This document shows, in pieces, positions 8,081 to 15,552 of a stretch of 64,000 nucleotides of DNA (position 1 is the stretch's first letter; each line of letters starts with the position of its first letter). The notes beneath the pieces were generated by a model, which saw nothing but the letters and a program-made list of their open reading frames with translations, was not told the origin of the DNA and made no database searches. The DNA is from CAWJMD01 sp963700925 (GTDB lineage Bacteria > Actinomycetota > Actinomycetes > Actinomycetales > CAWJMD01): contig OY969553.1 in the NCBI GenBank assembly GCA_963700925.1, positions 3,472,001 to 3,536,000 on the forward strand, given 5' to 3'. The translations under genes were made by a program, and so were the position numbers.

Positions 8081-8735
8081 ATGGCCGACCGCAGCACGAC
8101 CCGAGACGTGCCCCTGCACGTGAGAGTCGGCAACCGGCTGCTCGAGGGCGCAGAGACCGTCGTGTACGTGGGAATCGCCGCGCTGTTGCTCCTGACGGCG
8201 GGCGGGCTGCTCGTGGGATCGGCCAGGCGACTACCCGGCGTCATCGGCGACGGGAAGGGCGAGAGCGAAGCCGTGGCTCTGGAGCTGCTCGACTCGCTCC
8301 TGTTGGTGTTCATCGTGGTCGAGCTGCTCTACGCGGTCCGCATGACCATCGCGAAGCGCGAGCTGGTGGCGGAGCCGTTCCTCCTGGTCGGCATCATCGC
8401 CTCGATCAAGGAGATCGTGGTGCTCTCGGTCAAGGCCGCCGAGGAGGTCGGCAAGGGCAACGTTTTCGACGACTCGCTGGCCGAGATCGGAGTTCTGGGC
8501 GTGCTCGTGCTGCTGCTCGGCGCCACGGCATTCATGCTGCGGCGCAAGGAACGTGAACCCGGTGAGGGTGACGACAGCGGCAATCCCTACACCAGTGACA
8601 GGGACGCCGTGGCAGACACGTCAGCAGACAAGTCAGCAGACAAGTCAGAGACCAGACAAGTCATCAGACAAGTCATCAGACAAGTCATCAGACAAGTCAG
8701 CAGAGGACGCCGAGACCGAGGACGACCGCGTGTGA
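8081..8735 (+). CDS. PsiE-like membrane protein, frame disrupted in C-terminal repeat
   Basis: The N-terminal 160 residues are a four-helix membrane protein like the phosphate-starvation-inducible PsiE family (for example VVELLYAVRMTI and FLLVGIIASIKEIVVLSV). The C-terminus enters a 12-bp tandem repeat coding for ADKS/SDKS units. A 4-base insertion (AGAC, 8649-8652) shifts the frame there. Read as is, the frame runs on into the next gene to 9619. If the 4 bases are removed, the protein ends with an acidic tail (AEDAETEDDRV) at the TGA 8733-8735, which overlaps the GTG start of the next gene as GTGA. I therefore regard 8735 as the ancestral end. Confidence 0.65.
8613..8700 (+). repeat. 12-bp tandem repeat with a 4-bp frame-breaking insertion
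   Basis: Seven units of CAGACAAGTCAK occur (8613, 8625, 8637, then 8653, 8665, 8677, 8689), separated after unit 3 by the extra bases AGAC at 8649-8652. The unit length is a multiple of three, so copy number changes keep the frame. The AGAC, a copy of an internal repeat tetramer, shifts it by +1. Confidence 0.9.
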
Positions 8736-9619
8736 CAGGGACGCTGAGAGCCTCGCGCGCCGACCTCGGCCTGGCCGGCGCCGTGATGGCGTGGATCGCG
8801 ATGGTGCTGTGGGTCGACCGCAGCGGGCCGATGGCAGAGCAGGTGGCCATGGGCGCACTGACGTGGGGCGTGCTGGCACTGGCGCTGCGCCGGGAGAGCC
8901 CGCTCGTGAGGGCCCAGACCCTGGTCGTGGTGGTGCTGGCGACGGCCGTCGAGTACACGTTCTCCCCTCTGCTGGAGGCGTACACCTACCGGCTCGACAC
9001 GGTGCCGGCGTACGTGCCGCCCGGTCACGGCCTCGTGTACCTCGCGGCGATGTCGCTCGGCCGGTCTGACCTCTTCGAGGCTCACCGCAGACGGCTGGTG
9101 GCCGCGGCGCTCGTGCTCGGTGGGGGTTGGGCGCTGTACGGCGTCACACTGGCCGAACGGCCGGATGTGCTCGGAGCGTTCTGGTTCCTGTGCCTGGTCG
9201 GGTTCCTGTTCTGGGGACGCTCGCAGCTGCTGTACGTGGGCGCGTTCGTGGTGGTGAGCTGGCTCGAGCTGCTCGGAACCGCCTGGGGCACATGGTCGTG
9301 GGCGCCCTACGACCCGGTCGCCGGCATCGTGAGTCAGGGCAACCCCCCGTCAGGCGCCGCCGGCGGGTACGGATGGTTCGACCTCTACGCCTTGCTGCTG
9401 GCGCCTTTGCTGCTGTCGCGGCTGAGCAGGCTCAAGGTGGCGGCGTGCAGATGGCCGTTGGTAGCCAAGGCGTTTCCGCCGAAGGGTCCGTCGACGCCGT
9501 CCAGCGACGTGAACCTGCCGCCCGCCTCGGTGACGATCGGCACCAGCGCCGCCATGTCGTGCACAGCCAGCTCTGGCTCGGCGGCGATGTCCACGGCTCC
9601 CTCGGCGACGAGCACGTAG
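8732..9619 (+). CDS. Polytopic membrane protein of unknown function
   Basis: From GTG 8732 the protein has about eight hydrophobic helices and a conserved-looking central stretch, AYVPPGHGLVYLAAMSLGRS, preceded by VEYTFSPLLEAYTYRL. I do not recognise a named family. Its start overlaps the inferred stop of the PsiE-like gene (GTGA). The last 60 residues after LLLSRLSRLKVAAC are Ser/Thr/Ala-rich, non-membrane, and antisense to the end of histidinol phosphatase (235-base overlap). The original stop is therefore probably lost, and the natural protein likely ended near 9440. It currently shares one open frame with the upstream gene because of the repeat insertion. Confidence 0.6.
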   Translation: MTGTLRASRADLGLAGAVMAWIAMVLWVDRSGPMAEQVAMGALTWGVLALALRRESPLVRAQTLVVVVLATAVEYTFSPLLEAYTYRLDTVPAYVPPGHGLVYLAAMSLGRSDLFEAHRRRLVAAALVLGGGWALYGVTLAERPDVLGAFWFLCLVGFLFWGRSQLLYVGAFVVVSWLELLGTAWGTWSWAPYDPVAGIVSQGNPPSGAAGGYGWFDLYALLLAPLLLSRLSRLKVAACRWPLVAKAFPPKGPSTPSSDVNLPPASVTIGTSAAMSCTASSGSAAMSTAPSATST

Positions 9620-10233
9620 GACCAGAAGTCGCCGTAAGCGCGTGTCCGCCAGCACTTCTCGGTCAGCTCGAGGAACGCGGCGCGGCCTCCGGCCTCACTT
9701 CGGTGGGCATCCCAGCCCCACAGGCTCGAGAACGACAGTGATGCGTCGGCCAGCTCGGACACCTGCGACACATGCATTCTCGTGGCGGCGGACAACGACC
9801 GTCCCGTCCATGCCCCTGACCCGAGCGCGGCCCACCACCGGCGGTTGAGAGCCGGCGCCGAGACCACTCCGAGCACCGGCCCGCCCTGGTCGACGAGGGC
9901 GATCAGCGTTGCCCAGACCGGAACGCCGCGAACGAAGTTCTTCGTGCCGTCGATCGGGTCGATGACCCACTGGCGCGGACCGTGCCCGGTGTTCTCGAAC
10001 TCCTCACCCATCACGGCGTCGCGTGGCCGTGTGCGCTTGAGCTGGCTGCGGACGAGCTCCTCGGCGTTCGAGTCGGCGTCCGTCACCGGGGTGAGGTCGG
10101 GCTTCGTCTCCACGGTCAGGTCACGGGCCTTGAAGCGCGAGAGCGTCAGCGCGTCGACCTGGTCGGCGATCACGTGTGCGAGCCTCAGGTCGTCGTCGTA
10201 ACTGGCCACTCGGCGCACGCTCTCCTCGCTCAC
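9385..10233 (-). CDS. hisN: Histidinol-phosphatase (inositol-monophosphatase fold)
   Basis: This 282-residue protein belongs to the inositol-monophosphatase-like phosphatases and resembles actinobacterial HisN, which dephosphorylates histidinol phosphate in histidine synthesis. The metal site is visible as GEEF, DPIDGTKNF and the late LAVHDMAALVPIVTEAGGRF. The GTG start (VSEESVRRVASYDDDLRLA) is chosen at the beginning of the conserved helix; an upstream extension is possible but has atypical composition. The 3' end overlaps the convergent membrane-protein frame by 235 bases. Substrate assignment to histidinol phosphate rather than inositol phosphate is by similarity, with no his genes nearby. 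Confidence 0.8.
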   Translation of the reverse strand: MSEESVRRVASYDDDLRLAHVIADQVDALTLSRFKARDLTVETKPDLTPVTDADSNAEELVRSQLKRTRPRDAVMGEEFENTGHGPRQWVIDPIDGTKNFVRGVPVWATLIALVDQGGPVLGVVSAPALNRRWWAALGSGAWTGRSLSAATRMHVSQVSELADASLSFSSLWGWDAHRSEAGGRAAFLELTEKCWRTRAYGDFWSYVLVAEGAVDIAAEPELAVHDMAALVPIVTEAGGRFTSLDGVDGPFGGNALATNGHLHAATLSLLSRDSSKGASSKA

Positions 10234-10299
10234 CCGGCGCACGCTACCCGTTGTCAACCGGTTGGACGGGGAAGCGCGGGCGCGCCGAGACTGGTGGGC

Positions 10300-10596
10300 A
10301 TGGAACGCGTACCCCTCGGCGAAGAACTCGCCGACCGCGACAAGGTGCTGCGGGCGTACCTCGACGACGAAGGACGGCTGGTGCGGATGCCCGCCAAGCA
10401 CCGCAAGCGGCTCGTGGTGCTCGACCACCTGGCGCGGGTCTTCGAGCCCGGTCACCGGTACAGCGAGACCGAGGTGAACAACCTGATGCGCGCCTTCCAC
10501 GACGACGTGGCGCTGCTGCGTCGCTGCCTGGTCGACGAGGCGTTCCTGGCGCGCGCCGAGGGGGTCTACTGGCGCATCGGCGGAACCGTTGAGTAG
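10300..10596 (+). CDS. DUF2087 domain protein
   Basis: This 98-residue protein consists of a DUF2087 domain, with FEPGHRYSETEVNNLMRAFHDDVALLRRCLVDEAFLAR as its core and a C-terminal YWRI. The domain is a small winged-helix-like fold, also found fused to transcription regulators. ATG 10300 follows GGTGGGC. It is divergent from hisN and precedes a DUF2231-like protein by 57 bases. Its function is not established. Confidence 0.8.
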   Translation: MERVPLGEELADRDKVLRAYLDDEGRLVRMPAKHRKRLVVLDHLARVFEPGHRYSETEVNNLMRAFHDDVALLRRCLVDEAFLARAEGVYWRIGGTVE

Positions 10597-10653
10597 CCGT
10601 CTCGTGACCCCTCGTCCGTCCCACAACCGCCTTTCGGTGGGCATACTCGGCGC

Positions 10654-11127
10654 ATGGACGAACTGTTCGACGCCGCGGCCGGCCTTCCACTGCACGTGCT
10701 CGTCGTGCACGGCGTCGTGGTCGGCATCCCGCTGATGGCCCTGGTCACTGTCGCCGTCGCGTCTCGCACGTCCTGGCGCGAGAAGGCGTCGTGGCTCGTG
10801 GTGGTCGCGAACGCCGGTCTGCTGGCGATGTCCTGGGTCGCCACGCAGAGCGGCGAGCAGCTACGCGACCGTAAGGAGGACCTGGCCGGCGGTCCGGTCG
10901 CGACCATCACGAAGCACGCAGACCGTGGCGACCTCATCCCGTACTTCGTGCTCGGACTTCTGGCCGCGTCATTGCTCGTGGCTGTGACGCGCAAGAGTCC
11001 GGCCCTCCGCGTGCCTGGCCTGCTGCTGACGGTGCTGGCCGGCGCAGCAGCGATCTACTGGACGGTGCTGACGGGTCACAGCGGCTCGATGTCTGTGTGG
11101 GGCGGCCTGATCAGCTCGAACCCGTAA
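10654..11127 (+). CDS. DUF2231-like membrane protein
   Basis: This 157-residue protein has four predicted transmembrane helices. It begins MDELFDAAAGLPLHVLVVHGVVVGIPL, a form typical of DUF2231 proteins, whose conserved histidines may bind haem or metal. Further histidines occur in TITKHADRGD and LTGHSGSMSVWGG. The family is loosely linked to redox or haem membrane functions. No partner is evident here. Confidence 0.72.
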   Translation: MDELFDAAAGLPLHVLVVHGVVVGIPLMALVTVAVASRTSWREKASWLVVVANAGLLAMSWVATQSGEQLRDRKEDLAGGPVATITKHADRGDLIPYFVLGLLAASLLVAVTRKSPALRVPGLLLTVLAGAAAIYWTVLTGHSGSMSVWGGLISSNP

Positions 11128-11139
11128 CAGGAACCGGCC

Positions 11140-11547
11140 TCAGAGCGCCTTGATGCTGTTGTTCCTCTTGTCGTGGGTGAGCTCGGCGAGATCGAGGGCC
11201 TCCAGCAGCGGCGGCAGGTACATGCCGAACCGGCCGCGGTAGCCGTTCCGCAAGCCGTACCAGCCACTCACGGGGTTGGACGGCGAGCGCCCCCATGCCT
11301 CGACCGATCCATCGGGCGCGTCCTTCTTCTCGTCGGCCGCGCCGAGAGGCACCCAGTCACCTTGCTCACGCAGCCAGGCGTGCAGGTCGTCGACCGCGCT
11401 GAGGTGGTACCGCAGCGTGGTGCTGCCGACCTGGCAGACGAGCGCCGGCGGGTCGGCGTCGGGCTCGCGGTGCATCGTGTACTCCGAGGACCCCGGCGCC
11501 GTCGTGAGCTGCCAGGGGTCGTCCTTCGTGCCGCTGCCTGTCGTCAT
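11140..11547 (-). CDS. Conserved hypothetical protein
   Basis: This 135-residue soluble protein begins MTTGSGTKDDPWQLTTAPGSS and ends in LTHDKRNNSIKAL. Conserved-looking segments include WQLTTAPGSSEYTMHRE, LRYHLSAVDDLHAWLREQGDW and NPVSGWYGLRNGYRGRFGMYLPP. No catalytic motif is recognisable. Similar single-domain actinobacterial proteins have no known function. It converges on the DUF2231-like gene with a 12-base gap. ATG 11547 is the most likely start because the upstream extension has poor composition. Confidence 0.7.
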   Translation of the reverse strand: MTTGSGTKDDPWQLTTAPGSSEYTMHREPDADPPALVCQVGSTTLRYHLSAVDDLHAWLREQGDWVPLGAADEKKDAPDGSVEAWGRSPSNPVSGWYGLRNGYRGRFGMYLPPLLEALDLAELTHDKRNNSIKAL

Positions 11548-11625
11548 GCCCTCATCCTGCCCCGCCGACGACAGCGCGTCACGCGTCCATGGAACCGGAG
11601 TGTGCATCAGCGAGAGAGTGGTCGC

Positions 11626-12036
11626 ATGACCTTCGAGATGACCGACCAGATCCGGCGACACCTCACCGGCGACCTGTTGGCCTGGCTCACCACGGTGACA
11701 CCTCGTGGGCGTCCGACACCGCGCCTGGTGTGGTTCATGTGGACAGGGGACGCGTGCTTCGTCTACAGCCGACCTGACACTGCGAAGCTCCGGCACGTCG
11801 CCGAGAACGACCGCGTGACAGTGCATTTCAACTCCGGGCCGACGGGCGGCGACGTGGTCGTCCTCGCTGGACAGGCCGAGGTGGCGGACGGGCCCCCGCC
11901 TGAGCGACTGCCCGGACTGATGGACAAGTACGCCCAGCTCATCGCCGACACGGGCATGACTCCCGAGTACTTCACCAGCAGCTACACCATCCCGGTTCGG
12001 ATCACGTTCGACCGCGCGTGGACCGTGCCGGGCTGA
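11626..12036 (+). CDS. Pyridoxamine 5'-phosphate oxidase-fold (F420/flavin-type) protein
   Basis: This 136-residue protein has the split-barrel fold of PPOX-class reductases, with LLAWLTTVTPRGRPTPRLVWFMWTGDACFVYSRPD and KLRHVAENDRVTVHFN. Such actinobacterial proteins usually bind F420 or FMN and reduce small molecules, and this one resembles the Rv3369-like group. ATG 11626 follows GAGAGAG. It is transcribed away from the hypothetical gene at 11547 across a short divergent region. The cofactor and substrate cannot be read from the sequence. Confidence 0.78.
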   Translation: MTFEMTDQIRRHLTGDLLAWLTTVTPRGRPTPRLVWFMWTGDACFVYSRPDTAKLRHVAENDRVTVHFNSGPTGGDVVVLAGQAEVADGPPPERLPGLMDKYAQLIADTGMTPEYFTSSYTIPVRITFDRAWTVPG

Positions 12037-12100
12037 CCGGCTGACTGGGCCGGCCGACCGGCCGGGGGCGGATGTCAGAGGGAAGCTCTACGTTCCCGGC

Positions 12101-12493
12101 ATGCGCTCGCGTAGCAAGGACATGTGGTGGGGCACGGCGATGGAGGCACCGGATCCGGGGGCACTCGCCGAGTTCTACTCGCGGCTGCTCGACTGGCCGA
12201 TCGGTCATCAGGAGCCCGGCACCGCCATCGTGGTGGCGCCGCAAGGGTCGATCTATCTCGTGTTCCAGCAGGCTGAGGGCTACACGCCGCCCGTGTGGCC
12301 GCCTGCAGAAGGACAGCAGCGGACGATGATGCACTTCGACTTCCAGGTGGGTGACCTCGGCTCCGCCGTCACCGAGGCCGTCTCGCTCGGGGCCACGCTC
12401 GCTGACCACCAGCCGCAGGAGCACGTGCGAGTGCTGCTGGACCCGGCCGGTCATCCGTTCTGCCTCTGCTGCGACGACGAAGGAGTGAGCTAA
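12101..12493 (+). CDS. VOC (glyoxalase/bleomycin-resistance) family protein
   Basis: This 130-residue protein has a pair of beta-alpha-beta-beta-beta modules of the VOC superfamily. The first half reads TAMEAPDPGALAEFYSRLLDW and the second HFDFQVGDLGSAVTEAVSLGA with a terminal DPAGHPFCLC. Metal-binding His/Glu candidates are visible (His in MMHFDF; DPAGHPF). The family includes dioxygenases, glyoxalases and antibiotic-binding proteins, so a specific role cannot be assigned. Its stop overlaps the convergent DUF952 gene by 4 bases. Confidence 0.85.
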   Translation: MRSRSKDMWWGTAMEAPDPGALAEFYSRLLDWPIGHQEPGTAIVVAPQGSIYLVFQQAEGYTPPVWPPAEGQQRTMMHFDFQVGDLGSAVTEAVSLGATLADHQPQEHVRVLLDPAGHPFCLCCDDEGVS

Positions 12494-12840
12494 CCCGGCG
12501 GCCAGACCGGGTCGGACGGGTCGAAGGGCGTCACGCTGGTCACCGCATCGACAGGGATCGGCCCGTACACGTGCGGAAACGGAGCGTCGGCGCCCGGCAC
12601 CGCGTCCCAACGAACCGATGACCCGGCACGGTCGAGCGCGTCGACGTCAAGGCCGAGCAGCACGAGCGGGTCGGTCACATCGAGATAGAACGCCCCGACC
12701 ACGCCCGGTAGCTGCGCAGCGGTGCTGGCGTGCACGAACCCCTGCTGCTCGAGCGTGACCCCGAGCGTCGACCACTCGTACCGGCCGGCCTCCAGCGCGC
12801 TGTTCCAATGCTCGGCCAGGGCCAGGTGCCAGATCGTCAC
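12490..12840 (-). CDS. DUF952 domain protein
   Basis: This 116-residue protein matches DUF952, beginning VTIWHLALAEHWNSALEAGR with the characteristic GFVHASTAAQLPGV and FPHVYGPIPVDAV stretches. Members are small globular proteins sometimes linked to glutathione-S-transferase genes; activity is unproven. The GTG start overlaps the stop of the upstream gene (GTGA), so the two form an operon. Confidence 0.85.
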   Translation of the reverse strand: MTIWHLALAEHWNSALEAGRYEWSTLGVTLEQQGFVHASTAAQLPGVVGAFYLDVTDPLVLLGLDVDALDRAGSSVRWDAVPGADAPFPHVYGPIPVDAVTSVTPFDPSDPVWPPG

Positions 12841-13154
12841 CACTCGACGCGCTGGGCGAGCAGGGCCATCTCGACCGCGAAGCGTTCGTCGGTGGAGAGC
12901 GGACCGCGACTGCGTGGCGACGGCACGCCAGCGGCCCGGCACAGCTCCAGCAGAACGTCGTCGTACGCACCCGTCGAGGCCTGGACCCGCAGGAACTTGC
13001 CCGGCTGGCTGGTCGCGTGCGCCTTCTGGACCTCGGCAGCGAGACGCCGCAGCTCCAGCGTGTGGAGCAGCAGCTCGACGTCCGGTGATGGGGTCGCGGG
13101 ACGTCCGGCGAGCGCTCGCCAGCGCTCGTCGAACCACTTCCACCGATTGGCCAT
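12837..13154 (-). CDS. Hypothetical protein upstream of DUF952 gene
   Basis: This 105-residue helical, charged protein begins MANRWKWFDERWRALAGRP and ends in FAVEMALLAQRVEW. No domain is recognised. ATG 13154 is preferred over an upstream start at 13208 because GGAGG lies 5 bases before it. It overlaps the DUF952 start by 4 bases, and is divergent from a hydrolase gene. Confidence 0.6.
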   Translation of the reverse strand: MANRWKWFDERWRALAGRPATPSPDVELLLHTLELRRLAAEVQKAHATSQPGKFLRVQASTGAYDDVLLELCRAAGVPSPRSRGPLSTDERFAVEMALLAQRVEW

Positions 13155-13270
13155 CCGCGCCTCCGTCTCCCATTGTGCAACGCGGAACGGCCCCGCGTCT
13201 GTGCCCATTAGGGTCTGTGTCTGCGCGACATCCAGGAGAATCCATCAGGGCGGACGAGAGGGGCACGCGG

Positions 13271-14050
13271 GTGGCATCGCACACGATCAGGTCGGGCACC
13301 GTGCTGCCTGCCCGTCGTGAGGACATCGAGCTGCACACGGGTGACGGGCTGACGCTCGTGGGCGAGCTGGCGCTGCCGGCGGACCGTGACCCGGTGGCCA
13401 CGCTGGTGACACTGCACCCGCTGCCGACGCATGGCGGCTTCATGGACAGCCACGTGTTCCGCAAGGCGGCCTGGAGGTTGCCGGCGCAAGCGGGGCTCGC
13501 GGTGCTGCGGTTCAACCTGCGTGGAGTCTCCAGCCCGCGGGGCACCAGCGAGGGGACCTTCGACGAGGGCGACGCTGAGCGCTTCGACGTGGCTGCGGCC
13601 ATCGAGTTCGCCGAGTTCCACGACCTACCGCGGCGCTGGCTGGTCGGGTGGTCGTTCGGCACCGACCTGGTCCTGATGCACGGCAACGACCCGGCGGTCG
13701 ACGGGGCGGTCCTGCTGTCACCGCCGCTGCGGTTCTCCCGTCCCGAGCACTTGAAGGTCTGGGCCGACTCCGGCATGCCTGTGCTGGCTCTGGTGCCCGA
13801 GCTCGACGACTACCTGCGACCGCCCGAGGCCGTCGAGCGGTTCGCGGCCATCCCCCAGGCCCGTGTCGTCGGCGTCGACGGCGCCAAGCACCTCTGGGTG
13901 GGCGAGGCTGCCGTGCGCCGGGCGCACGACGAGATCGTGGCGCAAGTGGCGCCCGAGGTGCCGACGCCTCTGCCGACGACCTGGGACGGGCCCTTCGAGA
14001 CCGCGGACGACCTCCACCGCCCCGCCCACCCTCGCAATTCGCCGCGTTAG
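13271..14050 (+). CDS. Alpha/beta-hydrolase
   Basis: This 259-residue protein has an alpha/beta-hydrolase fold like the YcjY/dienelactone-hydrolase-type proteins of actinobacteria. Visible features are LVTLHPLPTHGGFMDSHVF (oxyanion strand), RFNLRGVSSPRGTSEGTFDEG and the nucleophile elbow VGWSFGTDLVL (Ser in GWSFG). The late GVDGAKHLWVGE supplies the His, and PELDDYLRP probably the acid. The substrate is unknown. GTG 13271 is chosen behind GAGAGGGG; the frame is open further upstream but antisense to other genes. Confidence 0.8.
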   Translation: MASHTIRSGTVLPARREDIELHTGDGLTLVGELALPADRDPVATLVTLHPLPTHGGFMDSHVFRKAAWRLPAQAGLAVLRFNLRGVSSPRGTSEGTFDEGDAERFDVAAAIEFAEFHDLPRRWLVGWSFGTDLVLMHGNDPAVDGAVLLSPPLRFSRPEHLKVWADSGMPVLALVPELDDYLRPPEAVERFAAIPQARVVGVDGAKHLWVGEAAVRRAHDEIVAQVAPEVPTPLPTTWDGPFETADDLHRPAHPRNSPR

Positions 14051-14102
14051 CGCGGTCGCTCCGCCCGCCGGAACTCCGAAAGTCGGCGAATCGCGATGGG
14101 GG

Positions 14103-15497
14103 CTAGTGGCGGTCCTGGCGAGGCATCACGACCTCCTGGATCACCAGCAGCACGCCCGCGGCGAAGGGGATCGCGATCAGCGCGCCGAGGGCTCCGAGCA
14201 GGGTCGCCCCGGTCAGGGCCGCGACGAGCGCCACGGCGCCGGGCACCGACACCGTCCGAGCCATGATCTTCGGCGCGATCAGGTAGTTCTCGACCTGCTG
14301 GTAGATGACGTAGTAGATCAGCACGATCACGGCCGTCTGCAGGTCGACGAACAGTGCGACCGTGACCACGATCACCGCCCCGAGGGTGGCGCCGACCAGG
14401 GGGATCAGCCCCACGATGCTGACCGCGATCGCCAGGACCGCCGGGTAGGGGATACCCAGCACGAGCATCATCACGTACGAGCACAGGCCGTTGAGCCCGG
14501 CGATGGCGAGCTGGCCGATCACGTAACCGCCGATGCGGCGGCTGATCTCGTCGCCCAGAAGCTGAACCCGGTCGCGGCGCGAGGCCGGCACCAGCGCGTA
14601 CCCGGTGGCCCTGATCGTCCTCATCGATGCGAGGAAGTACAGCGTCAGGATGAGGACGGTGAAGGTGCTGAACACGCCGTTGAGCACGGCCTGTCCGGCT
14701 CCCAGGACGCCGCCGAAGACGGCGCCGAGGGCCTGGCCGTCGCCCAGCCGGTTCTCCAGCTCGGTGGTGGCACGGCCCACAAGGTCGTATCTCTCGTCGA
14801 GCTGGACGAACCAGCGGCTGTTCTGCAGCTGCTCGAAGTAGTCGGGCACCTTGGACGCGAGATCGGTGGCCTGCTCGATGAGGATCGGGACAACGGCTGC
14901 ACCGAACCCGGCGAACACCGCGACGACCCCGAGGAACACCAAGGCGATCGCCCCGCCACGCGGAATGCGGTGCCGGATCAGCCATCCGACCAGGGGCTCG
15001 AGGCCGAGGGCGAGGAACAGCGACACCACCAGCAGCGTGATCACCTGGGTGAGCTGGCCGAGCATCGTCACCAGGCCGTAGGCGATGAAGACGCCGAGTG
15101 CCCCGATGAAGCCGACGTAGAAGGGATGCTGGCGGTTGAACTGCGTGCCGGGCTTGCCGAACCGCGACGCCACCACGCTGCCCGAGCTGCTGGTGTGGGT
15201 CTGCGGCTCGTCGTCGAGCAGGCTGTCGGTCAGCGGCAGCACTCCGCCGTTGTCGGGGGCCTCCCTGACGAGCCGTTCCGCGTCGGCGGCCAGGGTCTCG
15301 GGGTCGACCGGCTGGATGCGTGGGGAGACGATCTGGTCGAGGGTCGGGAAGGAGCCGCCGTGGCGTTTCGCCCGTCCGACCGCCCTGCGCTCCGCCAGCG
15401 ACTCACGCACTTCGCGACGCCGCTCCGCCGATGTCAGCGCGGTGCGCAACCGGTCGGCCCAGCCGGGTCGCTCGTCGTGCTGGTTGTCGTCGCTCAC
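14103..15497 (-). CDS. AI-2E family transporter (UPF0118 membrane protein)
   Basis: This 464-residue membrane protein has about eight helices and the family hallmark near the C-terminus: PYPAVLAIAVSIVGLIPLVGATLGA followed by QQVENYLIAPKIMARTV. The N-terminal 130 residues are charged and cytoplasmic, longer than in many members. The family includes exporters of autoinducer-2-like molecules and Na+/H+ antiporters, so the solute is uncertain. GTG 15497 (VSDDNQHDERPGW) is the probable start. Confidence 0.88.
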   Translation of the reverse strand: MSDDNQHDERPGWADRLRTALTSAERRREVRESLAERRAVGRAKRHGGSFPTLDQIVSPRIQPVDPETLAADAERLVREAPDNGGVLPLTDSLLDDEPQTHTSSSGSVVASRFGKPGTQFNRQHPFYVGFIGALGVFIAYGLVTMLGQLTQVITLLVVSLFLALGLEPLVGWLIRHRIPRGGAIALVFLGVVAVFAGFGAAVVPILIEQATDLASKVPDYFEQLQNSRWFVQLDERYDLVGRATTELENRLGDGQALGAVFGGVLGAGQAVLNGVFSTFTVLILTLYFLASMRTIRATGYALVPASRRDRVQLLGDEISRRIGGYVIGQLAIAGLNGLCSYVMMLVLGIPYPAVLAIAVSIVGLIPLVGATLGAVIVVTVALFVDLQTAVIVLIYYVIYQQVENYLIAPKIMARTVSVPGAVALVAALTGATLLGALGALIAIPFAAGVLLVIQEVVMPRQDRH

Positions 15498-15552
15498 CGC
15501 ATCCCCTTTGTCGACCTGCGACGAGCCTAGTGTTCGGCCGGCAGGCGAGCGG

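Noticed and set aside
8613..8700. CRISPR-like array
   Set aside because: Units are 12 bp and contiguous, without unique spacers or cas genes; it is a coding tandem repeat.
13863..15530. Long plus-strand open frame opposite the AI-2E transporter gene
   Set aside because: The translation is a Glu/Arg/His-rich low-complexity shadow, whereas the minus strand encodes a normal polytopic membrane protein.
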